A DNA stretch of 64,000 nucleotides from JALYTZ01 sp036559125 (lineage in GTDB: Bacteria; Vulcanimicrobiota; Vulcanimicrobiia; Vulcanimicrobiales; Vulcanimicrobiaceae), in the NCBI GenBank assembly GCA_036559125.1, contig DATBTT010000014.1:1-64000 (forward strand), in the 5' to 3' direction. Shown piece after piece: positions 1 to 9,675 of this stretch. The position numbers and the translations under genes are program-made. The notes beneath the pieces are model-generated. The model was given only the letters and a program-made list of their open reading frames with translations. It made no database searches and was not told where the DNA came from. The stretch's first letter is position 1; every line of letters starts with the position of its first letter.

Positions 1-9
1 CGAACGAGG

Positions 10-204
10 CCCTTCGACAGGCTCAGGGTGACGGGGATCGGCTAGGGGCGAACGAGGCCCTTCGACGGGCTCAGGGTGACGGGGATCGGCTAGGGTGGAC
101 GAGGCCCGCTCGACAGGTTCAGGGTGACGGGGGACAGGCTAGGGTGACGAGGAGGGCCCTTCGACAGGCTCAAGGTGAGAGCTGTCATGCTGAGCCTGTC
201 GAAG
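10..204. repeat. Intergenic repeat cluster, TTCGACAGGCTCAGGGTGAC type
   Basis: Four imperfect direct copies of a roughly 22-base unit lie at 10-32, 58-80, 106-128 and 157-178. An inverted copy lies at 184-204. The first copies recur with a period near 48 bases and share a GGGGATCGGCTAGGG spacer. The same unit is found at 7678-7895. No protein-coding signal explains the conservation. The inverted copy could pair with a direct copy in RNA. Confidence 0.85.
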
Positions 205-218
205 CACGCCGTCGGTGG

Positions 219-1250
219 TTACCAGCTTCCGCCTCCGCCGCCGTCACCACCACCGCCGCCACCGCCGCCGAAGTCGCCACCGCCGCCGCCGCCGCCGCCG
301 AGGTCACCGAAACCGCCGCCGCCCCAATCTCCGCCGCCGCCGGCGCTGGGATCGGCCTGCCCGGGGTCACTCTGCCAGCCGCCGCCATCCGTCGGAGACT
401 GCTGCTGACCGCCGCTCGTGTCCGCGCCGGAGCCTCCACCCAAACCGCCGCCGAACCCGCCGCCGCGAAAAAGCTCGTTGCCCAAAAATGCTCCGCCGAG
501 TCCGCCGAGCAAGCCGCTCCAGAAGCCGCCGCCACCGCCGTACCCGCCGTATCCTCCGTATCCCCCGCCGTAACCCGGACCGCCGTAGCCCGGAGCGCCG
601 GGCTGTATCGGTCCGCCGGCGCCGTATCGCGTACCGGACATCGCCCGCATGATGGAGCGGATGATGAGGTATCCGATGAAAATGATGACGATCCACCAAA
701 ACACGCCGATATGCACTCCTCCGGAAGTCGCGGCGCGCGCCTGCGTTGGCGCAGACGCGGCGCTATTGCTCCCGGGACGTTGTAGTGAGCTAAGATGCGA
801 ACGGTAAATATCGAGAACGCTGCCGACTGCGCCGGTAATGCCCGCGTCGTAATTGCCGTCTTTGAACTGGGCGGCCATCGATTGCGCGATCGATGTGGAC
901 GTGCTCGCCGTAAACCAGCCGGCCCGGACGGCCGCTCGGTCCGGTAGGACGTACGCCTTGCGATCGTTCTTCGAAATGTAGATGAGCGTACCGTTGATTT
1001 GCTGTTGCGCGAATGCGTTTTCCGCGGCCACCGAAACGGTTTGGCCGCTGGGCATGGAGGGCACCGTAACGACGACGACCTCTTTGCCGGTCTGAGCGTT
1101 GAAGTTTGTCAGCCGTCCGTTGAGTTGCGCGGCGACGCCCTGGCTGAAGAGGCTCGCGCCGTCCTGAATGAACTGCGTGGCCGCCTGCGCAAAAAGGACC
1201 GGCGCCATTGCGGCGATCGCAAGCGCGGTGACGGCGCTCAAACGTTTCAT
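219..1250 (-). CDS. TPM-domain protein with glycine-rich tail (YgcG-like)
   Basis: A 343-residue exported membrane protein. Residues 1-24 form a signal peptide (basic start, hydrophobic core, AQAA end). A TPM-type domain follows at about 25-155, with the family's typical VVVVTVPSM strand and ISKNDRKAY segment. A membrane helix lies near residue 180 (WWIVIIFIGYLII). The rest, over 120 residues, is Gly-rich low complexity with GGYGGYGG and long Gly runs, as in many YgcG/TPM proteins. TPM domains are reported to act in photosystem repair in plants, but their bacterial role is unclear. It is the last gene of the minus-strand operon that starts with tsaE. The family call is good and the function is open. 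Confidence 0.8.
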   Translation of the reverse strand: MKRLSAVTALAIAAMAPVLFAQAATQFIQDGASLFSQGVAAQLNGRLTNFNAQTGKEVVVVTVPSMPSGQTVSVAAENAFAQQQINGTLIYISKNDRKAYVLPDRAAVRAGWFTASTSTSIAQSMAAQFKDGNYDAGITGAVGSVLDIYRSHLSSLQRPGSNSAASAPTQARAATSGGVHIGVFWWIVIIFIGYLIIRSIMRAMSGTRYGAGGPIQPGAPGYGGPGYGGGYGGYGGYGGGGGFWSGLLGGLGGAFLGNELFRGGGFGGGLGGGSGADTSGGQQQSPTDGGGWQSDPGQADPSAGGGGDWGGGGFGDLGGGGGGGGDFGGGGGGGGDGGGGGSW

Positions 1251-1311
1251 TGCTGCATGTCTCCCATGGGGCGTGATACCGGGCGGTGCCCGGGATGTTT
1301 CCGGCGACGGG

Positions 1312-1452
1312 CTAGTGGATGACGCTCACGCTGATAAATCCTACGCCGACGACGCTCAGCGCGAAGACTACGAGGAATATCCAAATACCCAACTTGAGCA
1401 GGGCCTGCCGCCGCTGCCGGGCCGAACGAGTGAGGTGGGTTCGCGGGCGCAT
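1312..1452 (-). CDS. Small single-pass membrane protein
   Basis: A 46-residue ORF starting at the ATG two bases after the rsfS stop, so it is probably translationally coupled. The first 20 residues are strongly basic (ten Arg or Lys). The rest is one membrane helix (GIWIFLVVFALSVVGVGFI) ending in SVSVIH. An in-frame upstream start at 1494 would overlap rsfS and is less likely. Topology by the positive-inside rule puts the N-terminus in the cytoplasm. No family is recognised. Confidence 0.5.
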   Translation of the reverse strand: MRPRTHLTRSARQRRQALLKLGIWIFLVVFALSVVGVGFISVSVIH

Positions 1453-1454
1453 GC

Positions 1455-1796
1455 TCACGACGACTGTACCTGCCGTTCGGCCACGTCCGCCCATAGCCGC
1501 TCCAGGTTATAGAATTGCCGCTGCTCCGGCGTGAAGACATGCACGACCACGGTTCCGAGGTCGAGCAAGATCCAATTACCGTCGGAATATCCCTCGACGC
1601 GCATGACGCGATTTCCGGACTCCTTGATTTTTTCGGCGATGTTATCGGCGATCGAACGCGTTTGAACTCTCGACCGTCCCGTCGCGATGACGAAGGTGTC
1701 GGCGATGATCGTTTTACCGGCGATGTCGATCTCTATGAGATCTTCCGCCTTTTTGTCCAGTGCGGCGTCCCGCACGATCTCCACAATTTCAGCCAG
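1455..1796 (-). CDS. rsfS: Ribosomal silencing factor RsfS
   Basis: About 113 residues, the usual size. RsfS binds ribosomal protein uL14 and blocks subunit joining when nutrients are short. The signature is clear: DKKAEDLIEIDI, then ADTFVIATGRS, SIADNI, VEGYSDGNWILLDLG and VVVHVFTPEQRQFYNLERLW. The start is not certain: a CTG at 1796 overlaps the yqeK stop and has GGAGG upstream, and a GTG at 1784 is the alternative. It follows yqeK directly, which is the classic bacterial gene order. Confidence 0.92.
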   Translation of the reverse strand: MAEIVEIVRDAALDKKAEDLIEIDIAGKTIIADTFVIATGRSRVQTRSIADNIAEKIKESGNRVMRVEGYSDGNWILLDLGTVVVHVFTPEQRQFYNLERLWADVAERQVQSS

Positions 1797-2379
1797 CGCG
1801 AACCTCCAAATCGTCGATCGAAAGACCGAACGTGTGAGCCGCCTCCGCGGTTTGCGGCGCGACCGGTATACCCTTCTCCATAAAGTACCGCAACGAGGAG
1901 CCAATCGTTGCGCGCATGGCTGCGGCAAGGTCGGCCATTGCCAAACGTTCGAGGTGGACGCGGTCGGGGAAGTTACGGCCGGGCTCAAGGCCGTCGGCCA
2001 GGTAGACGATGCAATCGAGCGGCGACATTTCCCCGGCCGCGACGGTGTGTTTGGATATTGCCGAAAGAACCTCGGGGTCTTCGACGCCGAATTCTTCGCG
2101 CGCGAGCGCCGCCCCGAGCGGGGCGTGCAACACGATTGGGTTGTGCCGCTCGAAGGGGCCGATCGGCAGTTCGCGCAGTTCGGCTTGCGCGATGAGCCGT
2201 TCCATCGACCACAGCCTTGCAAGGTCGTGCAGCATGCCGGCGAGCCAAGCTTTGTGTGGTTCGACGCCGTGGGCAACCGCTAGGCTTCGGCCGAGTTCCG
2301 CGACGCGGACGCAGTGGTCGTAGCGATGTCGCTGGACTAGACGCGCGCGAACCGCATCGCAAAGCTCCGCGGAGTTCAC
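1789..2379 (-). CDS. yqeK: YqeK-type HD-domain hydrolase (Ap4A hydrolase family)
   Basis: A 196-residue HD-superfamily protein, probably a symmetrical Ap4A hydrolase that makes two ADP. HD metal ligands are visible: RYDHCVRVAELG, the HD pair in GMLHDLAR, HNPIVLHAPLGA, and D in VYLADGLEPGR. The start is GTG at 2379, which overlaps the upstream stop as GTGA. It lies between the TonB-like gene and rsfS. YqeK and RsfS genes are adjacent in many bacteria. Confidence 0.9.
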   Translation of the reverse strand: MNSAELCDAVRARLVQRHRYDHCVRVAELGRSLAVAHGVEPHKAWLAGMLHDLARLWSMERLIAQAELRELPIGPFERHNPIVLHAPLGAALAREEFGVEDPEVLSAISKHTVAAGEMSPLDCIVYLADGLEPGRNFPDRVHLERLAMADLAAAMRATIGSSLRYFMEKGIPVAPQTAEAAHTFGLSIDDLEVRAG

Positions 2380-3173
2380 CGCGGTTTGGTCGTGTTGACG
2401 AAGTCTTCCCGGTGGAAATATACCGAGGCCACCGGTTTGCCGTCGCGCAGTGCCGGCTCGAACTGGTCGTGCTGCGCCGAAGCGATCGCGATGCGGTCGA
2501 GACGAACGTTTCCACTCGACACGTACATCGTTGCTGCGCTAACGCCGCCGGCCGCGTTGACGGCGATTCGCACGTAACCGACGCCTTGGTCGGGCGTGTC
2601 GTAATCCGCGGCGCCGAGCTTTTGCAACACGGGCGCTTTGAATGAGGGTAGCGTTTTTGCAACGTCGGGCAGCAAGCCGGCGCGCGCGAGTGCGGGACGT
2701 TCGCCGTAGAATGCTTCGCGCAGCAGATGTGAAGTCGTATCGAAGAGCAGCGCGAGTTCGTGCGACTCATCGAGCTTGTAGGTTTGCAGTTCCGCCGGAG
2801 CGCCGTTATCCGGAAATGCGGCGTTCGCATCGAAATCGATAAAGCTCGAAAGTGATTGCTTCGCGGCGTCGGCCGTGGTGGAATTGAACGCGACGTGTTT
2901 GTGGCCGGGCGCCGGAAGTACGATGACCGGATCCGCGGACGACGCCGGCGCGAGGTCGATTATGCGAACGTTACCATCGTCGTCGGTGGTCAGACGGAGC
3001 GTTCCGTCGTCGCGTTGCCACGTCCAGACCGTTCCCACGTCGGTTGTCGAAACCGCCGGATTGCCGCGCTTGGCGATCGTCTGCGAGACCTGCGTGCCCA
3101 GGGTTATGCCGCCGAATGCCGGAACGGGCGGCGCCGTAACGACGATCGCGAGCGTTAGAAGTGCTGCGATCAC
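2376..3173 (-). CDS. Exported protein with TonB-like C-terminal domain
   Basis: The GTG at 3173 makes a GTGA overlap with the rimI stop and gives a 265-residue protein that opens directly with a signal peptide or anchor (VIAALLTLAIVVTAPPVPAFGG). This start is preferred over one at 3242 lying inside rimI. The C-terminal 80 residues look like a TonB C-terminal fold: GVGYVRIAVNAAGGVSA, then LDRIAIASAQHDQFEPALRDGKPV. No Pro-rich TonB linker or ExbB/ExbD partner is nearby. The middle part is not recognised. It sits in a cytoplasmic housekeeping operon, which is unexpected for an exported protein. Confidence 0.7.
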   Translation of the reverse strand: MIAALLTLAIVVTAPPVPAFGGITLGTQVSQTIAKRGNPAVSTTDVGTVWTWQRDDGTLRLTTDDDGNVRIIDLAPASSADPVIVLPAPGHKHVAFNSTTADAAKQSLSSFIDFDANAAFPDNGAPAELQTYKLDESHELALLFDTTSHLLREAFYGERPALARAGLLPDVAKTLPSFKAPVLQKLGAADYDTPDQGVGYVRIAVNAAGGVSAATMYVSSGNVRLDRIAIASAQHDQFEPALRDGKPVASVYFHREDFVNTTKPR

Positions 3174-3709
3174 GGAAAGAGGGCCGCGCGCAGCGCGCGC
3201 AAGCGGTTGCGATAGAGTTCGCTCTTGAGATTGCCTGCCCACATAACGAACGCGTTCTCGTTGTTATCGCTGTAGTAGCCCTTGCGCGTCGAGACCGTGG
3301 TGAAACCGTACTTTCGATAGAGCGATTGAGCGACGACGTTCCCCTCCCGCACTTCCAGGGTCATCCACGACGCGCCGCGTTCGAGCGCTTCGTCCAGCAA
3401 CCGCACTAATATGTACTCGCCGTATTTGTTTCCGCGATGCTCCGGCAAGACGGCTATGGTAGTGACGTGCGAGTCTTCCAAAATGACCCAAATGCCGCCA
3501 TAGGCGACGATGCGGTCGCCGATGCGACCGACGAAGTAATGCGCGAGCTTGTTGTCGTGCAGTTCGTTGTAAAACGCATTGGCGGGCCAGGTCGTCGTGA
3601 ACGACTGCTGCTCGATGCGCACGACCTCTTTGATATCGCGTTCCAGCATCGGAGCGATCTCGAGCGGCGACGAATCGCCGCGTGCGAGCGGGTCCAGTTC
3701 CGCTTTCAT
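3170..3709 (-). CDS. rimI: RimI-type ribosomal protein S18 N-acetyltransferase
   Basis: A 179-residue GNAT enzyme that in known systems acetylates the N-terminus of ribosomal protein S18. The acetyl-CoA binding segment is VLPEHRGNKYGEYIL, followed by LEVREGNVVAQSLYRKYGF, the classic RimI C-terminal signature. The start ATG at 3709 overlaps the tsaB stop as ATGA. A 30-residue N-terminal extension precedes the domain. The order tsaE-tsaB-rimI is widely conserved and supports the name. Confidence 0.92.
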   Translation of the reverse strand: MKAELDPLARGDSSPLEIAPMLERDIKEVVRIEQQSFTTTWPANAFYNELHDNKLAHYFVGRIGDRIVAYGGIWVILEDSHVTTIAVLPEHRGNKYGEYILVRLLDEALERGASWMTLEVREGNVVAQSLYRKYGFTTVSTRKGYYSDNNENAFVMWAGNLKSELYRNRLRALRAALFP

Positions 3710-4353
3710 TTCGCGGGAACTTTCGCGGCGGGAAGCTCGCCGTAATCGGCACGCAATTCGTGCACGCTGCGCGCAGGCTCGCGCTCGATGGCGAGCAGCG
3801 CCACCGCCAGAGCCGCGGGATCGATGACGCGGTCGATTCTGTGCACGTGGGTTCCGCGTTCGCCAAGTGCGGCGAGCACGTCCTCCGGGGCGCCCAAAAC
3901 CGCTAGAACCGGCGGCAGATCGGCGGCCAGCGCATCCAGCACGTCGGCGACGTAACCGGACGCACGGCGAAGGACGGTACCGCATAAGCGCACCGATACG
4001 ACGCCGGGCCGCCCGCTGACGACCGTCAGCAGCTCCGGCTCCGTTTGGAGACCCGCCTCGAGTGCGTCGAACGACGACACCCCGACGATCGGAAGGCGCC
4101 ACGCTTGCGCCAGCGATTTCGCGTAGCTCAGCGCGATTCGCAGGCCGGTAAAGCCCCCTGGCCCCAGCCCGACGGCGATGCGGTCCAGCCGCGCCGGGGG
4201 CGTCTGAGACTGGGTTAACACGGCCGACACGGCGCCCAGCCCCCCTTCGAGCGCAACGTTGCCGGCAAGCTCGGTGCTTGCCAGGCAGCGACCGTCTTCG
4301 ACAACGGCGCACGAGAAGGCACCTAAGGCGCCGTCGATGCCGAGCACGATCAT
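3706..4353 (-). CDS. tsaB: tRNA t6A biosynthesis protein TsaB
   Basis: 215 residues. TsaB is the non-catalytic ASKHA-fold partner of TsaD in making N6-threonylcarbamoyladenosine at position 37 of ANN-decoding tRNAs. Visible signatures are the N-terminal MIVLGIDGALGAFSCAV and VGLGPGGFTGLRIALSYAK. The usual GPGSFTG has Gly in place of Ser here. The start ATG at 4353 overlaps the tsaE stop (ATGA). tsaD is not in the window. Confidence 0.93.
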   Translation of the reverse strand: MIVLGIDGALGAFSCAVVEDGRCLASTELAGNVALEGGLGAVSAVLTQSQTPPARLDRIAVGLGPGGFTGLRIALSYAKSLAQAWRLPIVGVSSFDALEAGLQTEPELLTVVSGRPGVVSVRLCGTVLRRASGYVADVLDALAADLPPVLAVLGAPEDVLAALGERGTHVHRIDRVIDPAALAVALLAIEREPARSVHELRADYGELPAAKVPAK

Positions 4354-4763
4354 GGGGCGGAAACCCGCAGGGAGCGTGGCCCGTCGCCGATTCCTTGGAT
4401 CTCGATTTCGTAGTGCCGTGGCGGCAAAAGACCGGGGGCATTGCGCCACCACTCCACCAAAACGACCGACGAGCCGTCAAAGGCCTCCTCGAGCCCGAGC
4501 TCGGCGAGGTCCCGCGGGTCTTCCAGCCGGTAGAGATCGAGATGGTCGACCGGCGGCACCCCAGCATAGCGGTGCCAGAACGTGAAAGTCGGGCTGGAAA
4601 TTTGCTCGCTTCCGTGCAGCGCGCGGACCGCCGCCCGCACGAAACTCGTCTTGCCCGCTCCCAAGGGGCCCCAGAGCCCCACGACGTCTCCGGGGCGCAG
4701 CGACCGGGCGAAATCGGCAGCGAAGGCGCTCAGTTCCGCCTCGGTGAGAAATGTTCGTTCCAT
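4350..4763 (-). CDS. tsaE: tRNA t6A biosynthesis ATPase TsaE
   Basis: 137 residues, usual length. It is the P-loop ATPase that drives the TsaB-TsaD-TsaE cycle. Walker A is GPLGAGKTSF at 32-41. The switch region SSPTF at 56-60 and the DLYRLEDP motif at 76-83 are both diagnostic. VEWWRNAP near residue 103 carries the Walker B-like acidic residue. It is the first gene of the minus-strand operon running to about 219. Confidence 0.93.
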   Translation of the reverse strand: MERTFLTEAELSAFAADFARSLRPGDVVGLWGPLGAGKTSFVRAAVRALHGSEQISSPTFTFWHRYAGVPPVDHLDLYRLEDPRDLAELGLEEAFDGSSVVLVEWWRNAPGLLPPRHYEIEIQGIGDGPRSLRVSAP

Positions 4764-5091
4764 GCGTTTAGCGAAAGGATACTCCCGTGATACTGCGTCG
4801 GTTGCCCCTATTCTCACGCGCGAGCGATCTATCCTGACTTCGGACGATCGCGACCCCCTTGGCGAGATCGACGCGCAGGCGCAAGCCGACCTGCTCCGGT
4901 TGCGCGAGGCGACTGCGGCAGCCCACGAACGTTTGGAAGCCGGGGCGTTCGCTCTGCGCGAAAAAACCGGTCCGCCCGAACCGCAGCCCGTTGAGGACGC
5001 GCAAGCGCCTCCGAATCCGGGTGGGGCCCTCGTGAGCGATTTCGGCACGGGTCCAGACGGCGACATTCCGGTTTGGGATGGACCGTCCTAG
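4762..5091 (+). CDS. Possible small acidic protein upstream of gyrA
   Basis: A 109-residue open frame running from an ATG that abuts the tsaE start to 60 bases before gyrA. The middle looks like an Ala/Glu-rich helix (DAQAQADLLRLREATAAAH), followed by a Pro/Glu-rich tail ending IPVWDGPS. No convincing ribosome binding site is present and no family is recognised. The opposite strand is also open here, so coding status is uncertain. The 5' part could simply be the tsaE/gyrA promoter region. Confidence 0.35.
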   Translation: MRLAKGYSRDTASVAPILTRERSILTSDDRDPLGEIDAQAQADLLRLREATAAAHERLEAGAFALREKTGPPEPQPVEDAQAPPNPGGALVSDFGTGPDGDIPVWDGPS

Positions 5092-5151
5092 CCCTGTCGC
5101 CACCCTAGCACCTACCCTTTTCCTTATTAGAGCGGAGCGCTTTTAAACCAC

Positions 5152-7656
<2,505 letters not shown>

Positions 7657-7677
7657 CGGCGCGTCTCGACGCGATCC

Positions 7678-7895
7678 GCCCTTCGACAGGCTCAGGGTGA
7701 CAGGACGGCGCAACACCCGTCACCCTGAGCTTGCCGAAGGGCGAGCTTGTCGAATGCAACACCCGTCACCCTGAGCTTGTCGAAGGGCGAGCCTGTCGAA
7801 TGCAACACCCGTCACCCTGAGCTTGTCGAAGGGCGAGCTTGCCGAAGGGCGAGCTTGTCGAATGCAACACCCGTCACCCTGAGCTTGTCGAAGGG
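7678..7895. repeat. Tandem cluster of the TTCGACAGGCTCAGGGTGAC-type repeat
   Basis: One copy in plus orientation at 7678-7702 is followed by a tandem array in the opposite orientation. Units of 46 bases begin with CAACACCCGTCACCCTGAGC at 7711, 7757, 7803 and 7865. The third carries a 16-base internal duplication (62 bases) and the fourth is truncated. The opposed orientations allow a long stem in the transcript just after gyrA. The frames open across it arise from the repeat and are not genes. Confidence 0.88.
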
Positions 7896-7973
7896 TCGAA
7901 GGATCGGGCGGCGGTTGAAACCGGGCGGGTGATCGATGGTTTTTAAGACGACGGAGGAGACTACAAGAACACA

Positions 7974-8300
7974 ATGAGCGCATTAGCCGAAGTTTCGCAA
8001 AGCACGTTTCACGAGGAAGTGCTGCATAACGACCAACCCGTCTTGGTAGATTTTTGGGCGTCGTGGTGCGGCCCGTGCAAGATGCTCGCGCCGGTCGTCG
8101 AGAAAATCGCGGCTTCCCACAGCGGGAAAGCCAAATTCGTAAAACTCAATACCGACGAGAACCCTAGCCTGGCCGGCGAATACCAAGTCTCGGGGATTCC
8201 TTGTCTGATCTTGTTCAAGGGCGGGCAGCCCGTCGACCGTATCGTCGGCTATGTCTCGGAACAGACGATCACGTCGATGCTGAGCAAGCACGTCGCCTAG
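7974..8300 (+). CDS. trxA: Thioredoxin
   Basis: 108 residues, standard thioredoxin length. It is a cytoplasmic disulfide reductase with active site WCGPC at 31-35 in VDFWASWCGPCKMLAP, and the cis-proline loop is VSGIPCLILF. The ribosome binding site GGAGGAG lies about a dozen bases before the ATG. It is followed 17 bases later by selA. A second Cys lies just after the cis-Pro, a variant seen in some thioredoxins. No thioredoxin reductase gene is in the window. Confidence 0.95.
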   Translation: MSALAEVSQSTFHEEVLHNDQPVLVDFWASWCGPCKMLAPVVEKIAASHSGKAKFVKLNTDENPSLAGEYQVSGIPCLILFKGGQPVDRIVGYVSEQTITSMLSKHVA

Positions 8301-8317
8301 GCGACGCGCGAGGCGCG

Positions 8318-9667
8318 GTGTCGGTTAAAATTATGCGCGGCCTTCCGGCCGTGCATCGTTTTCTTTCCGAGGAGCGCATAGCGCGATACGAGGCGCTCGT
8401 CGGACGCGAGAGCGTGAAGCGCGCGATCGAGGCCGAACTCGAACGCGCCCGCGGGGCCGAAGCAATCCCGAATTTCGACGCGCTGATATCCGGCGTTCTG
8501 GAACGCCTGGATTTCGAGCGCGGGCAGCGGTTGCTCGAAGCGATCAATGCCACCGGTATCATTCTCCATACGAATCTCGGGCGCGCGCCGCTTGCGGCTG
8601 CCGCGCTCGAAGCGGCGACGCGGGTCGGTGCGGGTTACTCAAATTTGGAATTCGATCTCGCGACGGGTTCGCGCGGCTCGCGTTACGCGCGGGTAAGCAC
8701 CGCATTGTGCGACGCGACCGGCGCCGAAGATGCGCTCGTCGTCAACAACTGCGCCGCGGCGGTCTTGCTGCTGATCGATACGTTTGCCAAAGATCGAGAA
8801 GTCGTCGTTTCGCGCGGCCAGCTCGTCGAGATCGGCGGCGGCTTTCGCCTTCCGGACGTTCTCGAGCGCAGCGGCGCAAAACTTGTCGAAGTGGGCGCCA
8901 CCAACAAGGTCTATCTCAAAGATTACGAACGGGCGCTCTCGCCGAAGACCGCTCTGCTCATGCGTTCGCATGCGTCGAACTTTCGTTTGACCGGTTTCAC
9001 GCACGACGTCGAACCGCGCGAACTCGCCGCCCTGGGTAAACGCGTGGGTGTCGCGGTCGTCGAAGATCTCGGCAGTGGAGCGTTGGTCGATTTAGCCGAA
9101 TACGGTCTCCCGCACGAGCGTACCGTGCAGGATGCGGTACGAGATGGGCTCGATGCGGTCGCATTTTCCGGCGACAAACTGCTGGGCGGCCCGCAAGCCG
9201 GCATTATCGTCGGCCGCGCTCCCGTCCTGGCGCGTTTGCGCTCGAATCCGCTCGTGCGGGCGCTGCGCGTAGACAAGCTGACGATCGCGCTGCTCGACGC
9301 GACCCTGCGTTTATACGCGACTCCCCAGACGCGCGACCGCATTCCGTTCTTTCGGATGCTCTCCGCGCCGCTCGAAGCGCTGCACGTCAGAGGCCGCCGC
9401 TACGTCGACGAACTTCCGGACCGCGCCGCGGCGCTCGCACCCAGCATCGCGTATGTTGGCGGAGGATCGCTCCCGGGAACGCGCATCGCATCGGTTGCCG
9501 TAGTGGTTTCTTGCGTTTCGCCACCCGACATAGCTGCGGCGCGACTGCGGTCGAGCGAACCGGCCATCGTCGGCCGCGTGGAGGACGGACGGCTGCTGCT
9601 CGATTTGCGGACGATCGCAGCGGAGCAAGATTCGGCCGTCATCGCGGCGCTTCGCACGATCGTCTAG
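8318..9667 (+). CDS. selA: L-seryl-tRNA(Sec) selenium transferase SelA
   Basis: About 449 residues. SelA converts Ser-tRNA(Sec) to Sec-tRNA(Sec) with selenophosphate and pyridoxal phosphate. The PLP lysine is in AFSGDKLLGGPQAG (K287 from the GTG start). Other signatures are GLPAVHRFL near the N-terminus, NATGIILHTNLGRAPL, and the EVGATNKVYLKDYE block. Start choice is GTG 8318 with a weak GAGG upstream, or ATG 8333 (444 residues). selB follows after 8 bases and the tRNA-Sec gene is at 26562. Confidence 0.95.
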   Translation: MSVKIMRGLPAVHRFLSEERIARYEALVGRESVKRAIEAELERARGAEAIPNFDALISGVLERLDFERGQRLLEAINATGIILHTNLGRAPLAAAALEAATRVGAGYSNLEFDLATGSRGSRYARVSTALCDATGAEDALVVNNCAAAVLLLIDTFAKDREVVVSRGQLVEIGGGFRLPDVLERSGAKLVEVGATNKVYLKDYERALSPKTALLMRSHASNFRLTGFTHDVEPRELAALGKRVGVAVVEDLGSGALVDLAEYGLPHERTVQDAVRDGLDAVAFSGDKLLGGPQAGIIVGRAPVLARLRSNPLVRALRVDKLTIALLDATLRLYATPQTRDRIPFFRMLSAPLEALHVRGRRYVDELPDRAAALAPSIAYVGGGSLPGTRIASVAVVVSCVSPPDIAAARLRSSEPAIVGRVEDGRLLLDLRTIAAEQDSAVIAALRTIV

Positions 9668-9675
9668 GGGCCAGG

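Noticed and set aside
144..785. Plus-strand frames rich in Pro, Arg or Ala over the start of the window
   Set aside because: They are the opposite-strand shadow of the Gly-rich tail of the TPM-domain gene and of the repeats.
7711..7895. Possible CRISPR array: regular repeats of about 46 bases after gyrA
   Set aside because: The whole period is conserved, including what would be spacers, and the unit is the same intergenic repeat seen at 1-210. There is no cas gene.
7720..7983. Minus-strand open frame of 87 codons
   Set aside because: Its product is a repeat translation (RQAQGD and FDKLRVT units) of the intergenic repeat, and it overlaps the trxA start.
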